Positions 52,592 through 64,000 of a DNA stretch of 64,000 nt are shown here, piece by piece. A program made the translations under genes and the position numbers. The notes below the pieces were generated by a model. That model had not been told where the DNA came from. It made no database searches and was given only the letters and a program-made list of their open reading frames with translations. Location: NCBI GenBank assembly GCA_022695795.1, contig MU404078.1, positions 372,001 to 436,000 on the forward strand, in the 5' to 3' direction. The number at the start of each line of letters is the position of its first letter. The stretch's first letter is position 1. Origin of the DNA: Biscogniauxia marginata (Eukaryota > Ascomycota > Sordariomycetes > Xylariales > Xylariaceae).

Positions 52592-53793
52592 ATTTATTAA
52601 TTAATAAGTTTTAATTAAAATTTATTTATAAGTAATTCTTACGATGTGTACTTTATTTTTAAATTTGACGTTATTAAAATTAATATTAATATTATATATA
52701 ATAACATTTAATAAGTTGAAATAAGTGTTAATTTAGTATTATTTTAATATTTTTTACGTTTTTTTAGCGGAAATAACTCGTATAAACCTTGCCACCTAGA
52801 ATTTTATAATCGCGTTTATTATATAAAGTATTAATTATTTTTTAAATATATAATATTTATAATTACTTTGTAATTAAAGTTTATATTTAAGTTTTTTAAG
52901 TTAAACTTAAATTTTAAAGTGTTTTATTTTTAATTTAATAATAATAATAAAATTTATTAATTTTTTTAAATGTTATTAATATTAATATTATATTTAATTT
53001 TGTTTAAAAGGTTATATAATTTACTAATAAATAAGTAATTAAATTAAATATATATTTATTATAATTTCGTTTTAATAAAATATATTATATTTTTAAGTTA
53101 AAACTAAAAGTGTTTTTATTTTTAAATAATTTTAATTATTATATTATTTTTATAAATTAATTAATTAGTAATATTAAAAGTATTCGTTATAATATTAAGA
53201 AAAAGTATAAAGAAAAAAACAAATCTCATAGTAAATACTTCATAAATATTAAAGCATCATTAAACATTATTAATTACTATATATACCTTTATATACTTTG
53301 TTTAAGTAATAACTACCGTCTTAATAATTATATTATTTAATAATACGCTTTATTATTAATTAATTACACGCTTCTTTAGTACAAATAAGCTTAACTCAAC
53401 TTTTCGAACTAAAAAGTAAAAAAGAGGATTATCGCAGAGATTTAAGCCCCCCTTTTTACGATGGTTCGCCGGGTTTATTAATAAACTTTATAATACTTAA
53501 TATTAATACACTTTTTAGTTTTAATAACGTATTTAACTAAATATATAAATAAAAACTCTTTAATAAATGTTTTTCGAGTTTAATTTTAAGTTTAAAAAGC
53601 CCTCGTTATCGCGTAAATACCCCCTCTTTTTTATTCCTATTTATATGTAACCGTCTTATAAAAAGCATAATTATATTAATAACTTTATTACTACCTCGAT
53701 TTATATTAATAATAAAAATAACCTCTTATAAAGCCTTTATTAAAGCTTAATAGGATTAATTTCTAGAAATCGATTTTTAAAATCCTTTTAAAC
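52592..53793. other. AT-rich DNA between the two transposons, unassigned
   Basis: No gene or element boundary was recognised. A less AT-rich patch at about 53,420-53,470 (CCCCCCTTTTTACGATGGTTCGCCGGG) stands out and may be the edge of another repeat. Confidence 0.4.
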
Positions 53794-53795
53794 TA

Positions 53796-55656
53796 ACGTG
53801 CTTTATTAGTACCCTGCGCATATTAATACCCTACGTACTTTCCTTTATTTTATACCCTATAAACTTTGACACGCGTTTTCTTAATAACTATAAATAGAAA
53901 TTCAAACCTAAGAAGCACAAATCATCTTAACTATCGAGGCTATTTATTTATTTAAAAAGCTAAGTCGTCGGTTTACTACGAAAATCTATAAAGTTCCCGA
54001 ATTTATATTTTAACTTAAAATAAATAGTTATACTTCTTTTAATAAACGTTTACCCCCAAACCTTAAACTAAATAAAATAAAAAAAGATATAATTATTTGA
54101 TATATACTCGATTTAAATTCCCGAGGTTTTACGCCTCGGCTCGCTAATGTTAAAGATATAATAAATCTTTTATTCGAATCTCGAGAGGTATTACGCGTCG
54201 AGAAGAATTAGGCATATCGATTCGTATAACGACGACTAGAGTTAAAAACGCGTTTTAATCGCGTTTATAACTTTTAAAGAGCCTTATACGAAGATTTAAA
54301 GCTAATTAACGCGTGGTTCCGACTAGTTAAGAATATACGAGCGAAATATAGTATTTAAGATTTCGATTTTTATAACTTCGACGAAATAAGCTTTATAATA
54401 AATATAATCTTTTTAATAATAATTATAACTCGCGTAAATCGATATAATAAAAATAAGGTAGTTTAATTAAATAATTAAAAATAAGCGATAATAATTATTT
54501 GTATTAATAACGAAAATTAAAATGTCCCTTCGTTTTTAATAATTTAAAAGAAAAATTATTTTATAAGTTAATATACTAAAAACGACTTTTTACACGACTA
54601 AGTAATTAAATTAACCAGTAATAATTAAACAAATAATAAAATAGGCTTAAAATGACTTAAACACTTTAATAAGTATACTTTTACTCAAGTTAAAAGTTTA
54701 TATTAAATATTTATTTTTAATAAGCATAAAAGTCACGAATTAACGGAATTTCAAGAGTATTATAAAATATATAATATTATTACTTTTTATTTACCTCTTT
54801 ATTCTTTTTATTTAACTTAATCACTAAATATTAGGTGTTTTAATGTCTTAAAACGGGTATATAATTAACAAATTAAGACTTTTATTAAGGCTTATATTAA
54901 TTATATTATAAAGGTTAAGTTCTTTCTCGCTTTTAAAGCAGCTTATTTAGTCTTTATAACAGCTCAAAATGGCTAGGCTAGATTCCGCGGAGCTGGCTTA
55001 GTGCCTTTCGACTTGTAAGCTATGATTTTAAAGCTTGATATGAGGTTATAAACTCCGAATCTTAATATACCCCCCTCGATTAATATTAACCCTTAAGTCT
55101 CTTAAACCCCTTATAATGCGATTAATGCGCTTTTATAATTAACTTTAATAAAGAGTTATATTACACGCTATTAAGGAAGCTTTTTAACCCTCATTTTTAA
55201 GACGGTAACGGCGTTAATTAAAGGCATTAAAATGTTAGCTTATAAGATAACGCTTTTATTAGCCGAGATGCGCATACTTCGAGCAATAAATAAAGCACTT
55301 AATAAATGCCGCAAAGCTAAAAAGACTCGAATCTGTCAAGGGGGGGCACTTACTATAAAGAATACGCAAGACGTTTTAGCTTAAAAGGAGGCAGAAAAGC
55401 AGGCTCGACACGACAAACGCTCTAAAAGGGGTAGGCAAAATGAGGGGTAGCCTTCTAGGCGACGATGTGGTACCTGCGGGAAGACTAATCATAATGCGCG
55501 TACTTGTCAAGATATTATAATTATATTAAGTTTATTAAATTCTAAGTAGTTTAAGTTAATTCTATACGTTATGATTATTAAATCCTAATTTTAATATAAG
55601 AAGGTAAGGGAAAGTACGCAAGGTACTAATATATGTAGGGTACTGGTAAAGCATGT
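53796..55656 (+). mobile_element. Complete pogo/Fot1-like DNA transposon, RIP-decayed
   Basis: This 1861-bp element is bounded by imperfect terminal inverted repeats of about 47-54 bp. The left begins ACGTGCTTTATTAGTACCCT and runs to about 53,842; the right is about 55,603-55,656. TA dinucleotides flank both ends (53794-53795 and 55657-55658), the target duplication of Tc1/mariner/pogo elements. It encloses one transposase frame. Size and layout match Fot1-type elements of about 1.9 kb. It lies about 1.2 kb from the gypsy element. Confidence 0.88.
53894..55549 (+). pseudogene. Pogo/Fot1-family DDE transposase pseudogene
   Basis: One continuous plus-strand frame of 551 codons (Fot1 transposase is 542) without frameshifts but with many TAA, TAG and TGA stops and a start codon changed to ATA. 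Recognisable parts: helix-turn-helix region (EAQIILTIEAI, then KLSRRF and KIYKVPE), YILDLNSRGFTPRLANVKDI, DFYNFDEI with the first catalytic Asp, NKHKSHE where DGHxSH is expected, SLNIRCFNVLKRVY where PLDxxCF is expected, FRGAGLVPFDL, and the C-terminal knuckle RRCGTCGKTNHNARTCQ. The catalytic triad reads D-N-N; both Asn are explained by G-to-A changes. The knuckle itself is untouched. The element cannot encode active transposase. Confidence 0.9.
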
Positions 55657-56288
55657 TAAGTCGATTTAAATTTAACACGAAATCCGTTTTTTTTATATAC
55701 TTAAAATGCATTTTCCTATTAAAGAAATTCCTCGAAAAAATTAAAGCTTTTAAATTTTAATATTTTTACGTTTATTATAAATAATATAAAAATAATATAC
55801 TTTATTATTACATATTTAACGAATAATTTAAAAAAAAGTAGATTTATAACGCTTATTATTTCGATATTAAGCGTTTTTACTTAAATATCAATTTTACTAA
55901 AAATAAGATTATTACCTAGAAATATTTATATAAAAAAGGGTTTATATATATTAATAAAGATATAATATAGCTACGTAAATACCAAAAAAAAATCAAGGTA
56001 AACTTTTAATTTAAAGCTTTTACTTTTTAAACAAAAAAGGAATTTTTTAAGAGATTCGAAAAATATACCTTATAAGATTTAATTCTGCATTTTATAATAA
56101 TAAGTTTATATATAAACTAAAAATAAAAATTTATAATCTAGGAATACATTTTATTAAACCTTAATAAAATTTAAAACTTATTAAAAAAACTTTAGAAATA
56201 AAAAGAGGAAAATCTTTTTAATAAATTAAATAAATACTTTTTTACTTTTTGATATTACACTTTTTATAATTATCTTGCCCGTCGGCGA

Positions 56289-56457
56289 GGGGTAATTACA
56301 TATAAGTTATAAGGACTCGCAAGCTTATTAGGCGTCTTGGAGGGTTTCAAGGGTACCCCACCCTCGTGCCTCGTGGGCCCCCCCCCCCCCCCCTTACACC
56401 CCCCGACATAAAGTAAACGCTATAAATCTCCTCGGTACTTTTATAAGTAATTACCCC
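56289..56457. repeat. Short inverted-repeat patch with two poly-C tracts
   Basis: GGGGTAATTAC at 56289-56299 is mirrored by GTAATTACCCC at 56447-56457, with TTATAA close to both. Inside and at the right edge are C runs of 16 (56378-56393) and 13 (56454-56466). The GC-rich interior (TACCCCACCCTCGTGCCTCG) is striking inside RIP DNA. It could be a small MITE. Confidence 0.5.
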
Positions 56458-56675
56458 CCCCCCCCCTTAAAAGCGCTTTAACCCGGAATAAAAAGTTCTT
56501 TTTACTCGCTAAATATTTATTTAAAAGTTTTTAACTTTATATAAATGTTTATTTTATAATAATTTATATAATCTTCCTTTTTATTTTAAGTCCCTTTTTT
56601 ACCTTTATTTTTTAAAAGGTTTTCCTTTTTATAAAAAAGGAGTTATATATAACATTTAAAAAAATACGTTTAAAT

Positions 56676-57280
56676 AAATTAATAAAAACCTATTTATAGT
56701 TTTATAAAAAATATAACGTTAATATTTACTTAAAACGACCCCGCATATTATATATCTATAAAAAAACCCGTCTTTTTAAGATAATATAAGCTCGATTTCT
56801 CGAGCTTTATTATTATATAATTAAAATATAAAACGCCGCGTTAATAAATAAGAACATCGATTATATTATTATAAATAACATCTCTTTAAATAATAAAGGA
56901 CTTAACTAATTTTATAAATAAATACTGGGATATTAAATCGCTTTTTTAATAATAAATAAATATATATACCTCGCAAGTTTTATAAATTAGGCCTTACTAT
57001 ATATTTACATCTTTAACTAAGATCTTAAAAACTATTTTAAAATAAACGTGAAATAATTAAAAAGAAACTATATATTCGTAAAGATTAAATCTCCACTTTT
57101 TATCGAACGAGAAAAACCCCACACTTTAAATAGTTAAATAAAAGCTTTTAACTAATTTATTAAAAAGGTAAAAACTAATAATAACTTCGAAATATAAAAA
57201 ATTAAAGTTTTTATTATATAAAATAAATTAAAAATTTAAAAACCTAAAAAATTAATTATTATTTTTATTAAAAAATATTA
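56676..57280 (+). pseudogene. Unidentified RIP-decayed reading frame
   Basis: One plus-strand frame stays in register for about 200 codons, broken only by TAA or TAG stops of the RIP type. It reads as plausible protein (YLKRPRILYIYKKTRLFKII, ARFLELYYYIIKI, NAALINKNIDYIIINN, then SPLFIEREKPHTLNS). I do not recognise the family; it is probably part of a third transposon. Confidence 0.4.
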
Positions 57281-59341
57281 TAAAAAAGCGGTTATTCTTT
57301 AATCTTAGTTTTATTTATAAATATAATATTCTTTTAAACTTAATAAATAGAAATAAATAAATCTTAAACCTTTAAAGCGAAAAGAGTAACATTAAAGTTA
57401 TTATTAATTAAACTACTGACAATCTTCGAAATCCCAAATAAAAGCCGCATTTTAAACTAAAAAGTAAAGATAATTATGCACTTACGCTTAGGCCTCTTAT
57501 CCTCACTATTCGAAATCTCTTTATTCGCCTTTCGCTTCGAGGGTCTAAGCTCCTTATTCATATTCATCCTCTTTATTTTAGTTGTAACACTATTTACCCC
57601 TTTATAAATAAACTTTTTAATAAAAAAAATATAAATTAACATTATAATATAAAGATTATACTTTATAATACTTTCTTTTTTAATTTAATAAAGCTTATTC
57701 GTTTTATTATTATAAGTTTTTATAACTTAATTAATAAATAACTAAATAAAAAAAATAAAAACTATAATTAAAACTTAACACGGAAATAACAATATTAATT
57801 CAAAATAATATTAAGTTATTACTTTTTATTTATAAAACGAAAATAAAAAAGCTAAATATTATTTTTTAAAAAAAGAAAAAACCTTATTATAACTATAAAC
57901 GAATTAATCTTAAACGATATATCTTTAATTTAATTAAACCTCGCACCTAAAAACCTAATACTAGTTACCTTTATAATATGCTGATTACCAACCTTAAACA
58001 CGTTAAAAACAAGATAAATCCGCGACGTAATACTTTATTAAGCCAAAACATATATATTATAAAACCTCGATATATAAAGTTTTATTAAAACATTTAAACC
58101 TCGAAAAAAAACCTCGTTATTATTATAATAAATACTCGTAAAAAATTAATTTTAAGTAATAAAAATTTTATATTGTTATTCTTAATATATATATTATAAC
58201 TAATAAAAGCACTATTAATATCCTTAATTATTTTTACTTTATTATTTTTTCGATGTTAAGTTAATAATTATATATATTAAGCGAAGTTTTACTTAGCGTT
58301 ATTAAGTCGAAAATAACGTTGTTAGTTTTAACTAAATTTATAAGGCATTATTACCTTTAAACTTTAACCGTGTTAATAATAATAAAAATAATTAAAAATT
58401 AAAATACGAAACGAAAACGCCTTAGCCTAGTAAAGCGAGCCGGGGTTACTAGTCGCGGTAATAAATAAATATAACGTTATTAAGAAAAATAACGACGACG
58501 CATTTAAGTAAATTACTAAAAATATAGACTTTTTATTAAAAGATTAATAAACCTTAAAAAGTTACTACTTAAAAACCGTAAATTAAAATCGATATTAACT
58601 TAATTCACGTTAATAAAATAATACGAACAGTTTTTTAAAAAGGTAATTAAAGGATAATTCTAATATAATATATTATTCTTACTTTTAACAAGACGCGTAA
58701 TTTTAAACTTAATAACGCTAATAATATCAGCGCCGATAATTTATATATTAAATTAAGCCGTACAACGCTTAAAGCCGTAAATAACGACGATACTTAAAAC
58801 GTTAATATCTTAGTTAAAAGCCTTTATACATATTTAATCAAATTAAATAAAGGTTATAATATAAATAAGACACGGGGGGTTTATAATAATGCGATAAACG
58901 CGAAAAAAACTTAACACCACTAATAATAATTATTAAAACCTGTTATTTTAACAAAAAAGAGAAACGAAAATAATATAAGTAATATAAAAAACGAAAAACG
59001 CGATATTAAAGTAAATATAAAATAAAATATATTATTTATTAATATAAATAAAAACGAGAATAATAATAATTAAATTATTAAAAAAAAGGTAATTACTAAA
59101 TATATATACATATAAGACTAATAAGCTCGAGAATTAATAATATTTAAAGATATAATAAATATTAATACGAAAACGATTAATTATTAATTATATACGAAAA
59201 AACCGGATATATAAAACTAAATAAATAACAGGAATTTATATAAACTCACCATATAAATAATATATATAAAGGATAACTAATAAGTAAATAAGGCTAAACG
59301 AAAAAAACAAAAACAAATTATTATATTTAAAAGTAAATAAA

Positions 59342-59585
59342 CTATATAAAAAAAGCGTAATATATCGCTATAAAACTAAATAGCCCCGATAAAACATAAA
59401 CCGCGTAAGCCACGTCCGTGCCGTAAATAAGACTATAATCCGTCACCGCGTAACTAATAAAAAACAATACCGCATCCGCGCAAGCGGCCCGAAACGGCCC
59501 TAACCGCCCCGAAACGGCCCCAACCGCCACGCACAGACGTGCACCCCAAAAAAGGTAGGGGGGACTCCAAAATAAGCGGGGCGGC
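59342..59585. other. GC-rich islet with 20-bp direct repeats inside the AT-rich block
   Basis: CpG-rich sequence with two near-identical copies of CCCGAAACGGCCCTAACCGC at about 59,485-59,525. A 62-codon minus-strand frame covers it but has no recognised motif. Intact CpG is unusual within this block. Confidence 0.45.
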
Positions 59586-59863
59586 CCCTAATACTAAGCG
59601 ATTAATTAGTAAGATCACTTAGATTTTGGTATAAAAAAGCCAAATACTAACATCATGGCTGTAACATTAATTAATGTTAATAAATATATATATTAATAAA
59701 ATAAATAACTAAACAAAGTAAAGTAAATAATAAAAAACGAAGTATATTTAGTTATTTAAAAAGGTAATTATTTATTTAAAATAATGTGAAATAAATGGTC
59801 TTTTATATATATATTAAGGTTATAATCCTTGTAAATTAGTTATATAACCATTATTTATATTTA

Positions 59864-59894
<31 letters not shown>

Positions 59895-60050
59895 TAATTA
59901 ATATTATATATTACCGGTAATTATTAATAAACTTAAGATAGTAATAATATAAATAAATAAATTTACAATTCATATTATTTTAATAATTATGTGTATTTAA
60001 ATATAACCTCTTTTTATTTTTAAATTTTATTTTTAATTAGGTAGCTTCGT

Positions 60051-63000
60051 AAGAAGAGTGATTAAGCACTTGCACCTAATAAATGATTACTAATTATCTA
60101 ATAAGGGGAAATCTCTTATCCTCCCGTGTAAACTATTGCGAGATACATGAGATGTCATGATTATTACTACTCGTGCAATATATGTTTATGTGATGTCAGT
60201 GGCTTGGGGGGGGGAAGGGGTGGTGCTGCCTCGAGAAACAAGCCGTTTCTTCTAGCTTTAGTTTTATGACAAGAATGAGCTGCTGTTTGAAAGGAGGGAG
60301 CCACGGAAGTTGTGTTCTCCCCTCATCTCGTCGATGTCTTGATGCAGACGTTGCCTATTGAATTATATTTATAGAAGATATCCTGCCACGTTGTAACCCG
60401 ATATGCAACTAGGCTGTCCTGCCTTTTTCCTCCATGCGCCGCGGACTGGTGAGTCGTACAGAGAAGTTTTGGTCTCGTATGACGTCCGCATTATATGTAT
60501 ATATATATATATAGCAGTAGGCATCACTGGTAGGTATATACGTATTGACTACCTAGGCTAGAGCAAGTTGGCGTAACTGTGCAACTTGTTCCTCAGTAAT
60601 CCCGTACCTAGGAAATCCTAGTCACCGATGCAGGGTCAGGTATTCGATAAACGAGCCGGATGGGAATAGCACGATCGTAGAGATTTACGGTATATGATAC
60701 CGGAAGAGCTCTCCGGCTTCTGTCGTGTACCTACCGGGGATGCCATGTAACGTGCCTTGTTAGCCCTATATGCTAGGCATGTCTTCGCCTCCATCCTAGG
60801 CTGTTTCCTAGTAGTTACATCTATGGTAGGATAGATAAGCCCGTCGTGTTGCATGGTAAAGGTGGGCAATTCGTCACTAGCTACTCATATGCGTAATTTC
60901 TAAGGCGAGGCTAGAAAAGCTAGTACAAGCCTCTGTAGCATTATGAACAGGTTAGGCTTTCTATCCTCGACGTGAGTGTAGCAAGGGGGCATGGGGATAT
61001 AAGCAATGTGTATTATCACGAGACTATTTGTCAATGAAAGTTTGGTGTGAGGCGTGTATGGGGGAGTCTCTAGATGGGAGACCAATTTTTACGAGACCTG
61101 AAACGGTTGCATTCGAATCTCACCAGTCTGTTTACGCTCTTTATACTGATGGAAACGCTCATGTACCAATTCTTTTTTGGTGGAACAACCCTGAAGCTCC
61201 TCTCTTACGATTTGGGTAATAGGGGCTAATTGCTACCGTGACAGCAACATTGACAAGCAATTGGCGCTGGGTCACCTATTAGTGCCCGTTGGTGGATGGC
61301 TGCCATGAGTGCCACTAGGGAGTGACTCTAGATCTGGCCTGATAAAGGGGTCCTGATATGATGACGTTGAATAGTTTCATAGGCATAAAGGAAGGTAAAT
61401 GTAACGGTAGGAAAATGCAAGTCATACCAGTTAAAATATCACAGCTACGTACTAAATATGGCACCTCAACTTAGAATATCAACTCTCTAGAAAAGCGGAT
61501 GGTCAAGCCTAGTCAGCTATGAAAGGCGTGCTGGATATTAAAATTCGCCTTCCCTTATCCCCCCCCCCCCACACACACACACATATATATATATATATTT
61601 ATGTGTGTGTGTGTCCATATGTGCTTATATGCTCCAGATTGATATCCTGTATCTTGACCCAATAGGAGAACAGCAATAGTTAGGACTTCAACTATATCTT
61701 CATATAGATATGTAGAGTAACCCTGGGACGACGTATATAATGATGCCTCTAGAGACGTATCCTAACCATTAGTTGTGGAGCATAATGGTAGTGTTTCGAA
61801 GAATCATGTAGGCTGTTGGCCCTCAAGATTCGTTGTCCTTCATGAGAGTAACCCTCTCCTTTCGTCCCAGCAACAACTAAAGAGCTAGTTCTCTGTAATT
61901 AGATACTGGTGTTCGCTTGCGTGCCAAGGCAGAATATGATGTTCATATAGATGTGTATCTGTGAGTCTTGTTATGAAACACAGAGAAGGGGTGGTGAGTT
62001 AGCCTTGGGGGCTGTCACGCTCACGCTTGTTATCTCTATTACAGACTTGTGTCACATGGCAGGTGTACGTCGCTTGTTTCTAATAGGCGCGGGGGCTACT
62101 AACTACGTGACGACCTGGGGGCTTACTTCCGCGGGGGGAGGGGAGTATGACTAGCCAGAATCAGGGGGTGAATAGGCCTATTGATCCTTGGTGTCCCGTC
62201 GCCACGCCCCCTTTGCGGGTGAACCCCTAGACTAACTGCCAAGTGCCGGCCGCAGACGCTGGAGTTATCCTTACTAGCTACTGCATGTAATAGTGTTTAG
62301 TGTATCCTTTCTATGGATCTCTTTTAATATCTGAACTATGTATAATACTTTATCCAAGGTCTATATTGGTTATATGGCCGCTCATGTAGTCTATGAATAG
62401 GAGAAAAAGGAGAAAATAGCTTACTGTCCATAGAAGGCATAGGATAGAACTAGACACTTAAGGTTTTAGGTGTTGATAATTGCAGTATATGGTTGTTACA
62501 GACACTACTTTTCAAGTGACACGGTACTCGGTTGCATTGTGGAACTTGTCAATACCGTAATATCACTTAGAGATACCATGGGAAAATTTAGAAAACATGA
62601 ATACAACTCTATGCGGGACTTCGCTAAGAGCTGATGTTTCCTTGCGCCCCCTCCTCCCCCCTTAAGCCCTGCAGCCGAGCAACTCTGTTCAGTGATGTTC
62701 CTAGATTAGCCATACAACAGCACTCTCATCGTATGATTTCGTGTAGAGTATGTTGCCAGATACCCTCATAGTCAACCAATTACTCGTCCACCGGCTACGC
62801 CCACGCGGACAAGCACAGGACTATAATAGATATCAACCTGCTTGTAGATTGCGGACTAGGTCTGCACTAACCCCGGAAACCTGATTTTAGTCATTGGGGT
62901 CCTGACGCCTGGAACGGTCTTTCGAGCTGTGCCTTGCTTCAAGTTTCTTGACACGGGTATTGCCTTGCAGGACTTACCCTGGAGGGAGTGGAGTGGGCAG

Positions 63001-64000
63001 ACGTTCTCGTGTGTATATTGATCCTTCTCCCTCCCGAGTGGCCGAGGGCTCGAATGGCTGATAGACATCGTGATCTAGCATTGCCACGAGTCAAAGAAAG
63101 TAACAACAAGACCAAAAAAGATCTCTAAGAGCTTGAAATGGCTTTAAGATAGGCGAGGTGCAACGCGACTGAGATAAGACTCTTAGCTGCACAAGCGCTC
63201 TCTGCGGTTGAAGAGGTTCGCCTATAGAACACAGCCGCATTCATAGAGGTTGGTATCGCGAAGAAACCTGTGCAGAGGATGGTCGGTCCGAAAGGAAACC
63301 CGATAAAAAAAGGCATATATGCAAGTTATATGCCGTGTCTCTCTATTCAAAGAGCAAGGCGGAGTTCACATCGATGTGGTTCGGACGAAGTGGGACGGGT
63401 TAAAGGTACAGACAAAATTAGCCAACATAAGAGTGACGTTCACGTACCACGATCTCCGCAGCCTGGTAGCCTTAGATAGCATGCAGGATGGGAACGGAAA
63501 CGATTCGGCTCGAGACTTTCACATCGAGCCTTGAATCTTGGGAGATGAACTATGGGGACAGGGGGCGCAATGAGATCGATCTATGGTTCGTCATGATTCG
63601 CGGTTAAATCAAGGAGCCGCCTGGTAGACGATAAATAGATAGCCATGCGGTTGTGTGGGAGTCCGCGTCTAAGCTGCACGGGTTATAGAGGGATAAAGTA
63701 ACATTATTGTTACACACACAAGTTTCATGCAGGAAGGTAAGCCACTCCTCGTCGTTAATATTCCCATCCGTGTGACTGTTCTCCTAGGTGTGACCAAAAA
63801 CGCATGCCTAGCAGATCTAAAGAAGAGAGGCTGGCACATAGAAGGCATAGCGTGATGTGATCTAAGAGCGCGGGTCTGCGGGTAAGTTGCGGGAGAAGAA
63901 TTGCAAGACTATAAATAAAAATTAAGCGCTGACTATAGGAGCTGCTGCGGTCAGCAATATGGCTAGTTGCGGAACTTGATATCTAATCATAGTCGGAAGT
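60051..64000. other. Gene-free right end of the window
   Basis: Normal base composition returns. No gene is supported; frames are under about 80 codons and motif-free. Simple repeats: (AT)n at about 60,495-60,512 and a C/AC/AT/TG compound tract at 61,559-61,614. A stretch at about 63,120-63,535 has overlapping frames on both strands but no recognisable family. Confidence 0.5.
61559..61614. repeat. Compound microsatellite (C)n(AC)n(AT)n(GT)n
   Basis: A run of 12 C, six AC, about seven AT, then TTATGTGTGTGTGTGT. The AC and GT arms around the AT core form a near-perfect inverted repeat that could extrude as a cruciform. Confidence 0.9.

Larger units (their letters stand above)
43540..60050. other. 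AT-rich RIP-affected repeat block (about 16.5 kb)
   Basis: Composition drops abruptly to very AT-rich at about 43,540 and recovers at about 60,050. There are no intact genes. Named elements inside are decayed by C-to-T and G-to-A changes, with stops where Gln, Trp or Arg codons are expected. From about 44.1 to 52 kb the plus strand is T-rich; from about 52.6 to 59.5 kb it is A-rich. Such blocks are normally heterochromatic in fungi with RIP; that is established for the class, not seen here directly. Confidence 0.9.
55659..60050. other. Unresolved decayed repeat DNA at the right side of the AT-rich block
   Basis: A-rich on the plus strand, with no intact gene. Contains a C-tract inverted-repeat patch (56289-56466), a decayed reading frame (about 56,676-57,280), a small GC-rich islet (about 59,342-59,585), and an (AT)n run near 59,865-59,885. 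Element boundaries could not be set by eye. Confidence 0.5.

Noticed and set aside
63120..63535. Possible decayed gene on either strand
   Set aside because: Both strands show protein-like pieces (for example RWDGLKVQT-type and FFIGFPFGP-type segments), but frames are broken and no family was recognised.

Overview
The window is nuclear DNA of a filamentous ascomycete (Pezizomycotina, most likely Sordariomycetes). The evidence is short introns (51-155 nt) with GTANGT or GTGNGT donors and CTAAC branch sites, typical fungal housekeeping genes, many TACCTA/TAGGTA low-complexity tracts, and one 16.5-kb AT-rich block whose transposons carry the C-to-T and G-to-A decay expected of repeat-induced point mutation (RIP). 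Exon joins below were worked out by hand from splice sites, reading frame and remembered family sequence; no search was run.

Layout. 1-13,500 is gene-poor. It holds a qutR/qa-1S-like quinate repressor (1793-4057, minus) and a small secreted cysteine-rich gene (8799-9101, minus); the rest looks like a gene desert. 13,500-43,300 is a normal gene-bearing segment: an RNA-binding Pab2-like protein (13520-14299, plus), a Rsp5/NEDD4 HECT ubiquitin ligase (16770-19697, plus, seven exons), an AHC1-like C2H2 protein (22024-24006, minus), an Alba-like protein (28139-28966, plus), Vtc1 (29520-30020, minus), a Tctex-1 dynein light chain (30908-31711, plus), an F-box-like protein (36001-37014, plus), phosphocholine cytidylyltransferase (38987-40546, plus) and saccharopine dehydrogenase Lys1 (41990-43298, minus). 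These serve unrelated pathways and do not form a cluster.

43,540-60,050 is the AT-rich block. It contains a structurally complete Ty3/gypsy-type LTR retrotransposon on the minus strand (45058-52586; two 473-bp LTRs and an ATTTT target duplication), a complete pogo/Fot1-like DNA transposon (53796-55656; TIRs and TA duplication), a foldback element (about 43705-44160), tandem repeats and unresolved decayed DNA. Both named elements are full of stops and have lost catalytic residues at RIP-type sites. 60,050-64,000 has normal composition again but no gene I can support.

The most novel item is the secreted protein at 8799-9101. It carries two copies of a four-cysteine module (C-x7-C-x8/10-C-x3-C), each preceded by a dibasic Kex2-type site, which is the layout of a Kex2-processed repeat protein (KEP or RiPP-like precursor) or an effector. 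It lies alone in a gene-sparse region.
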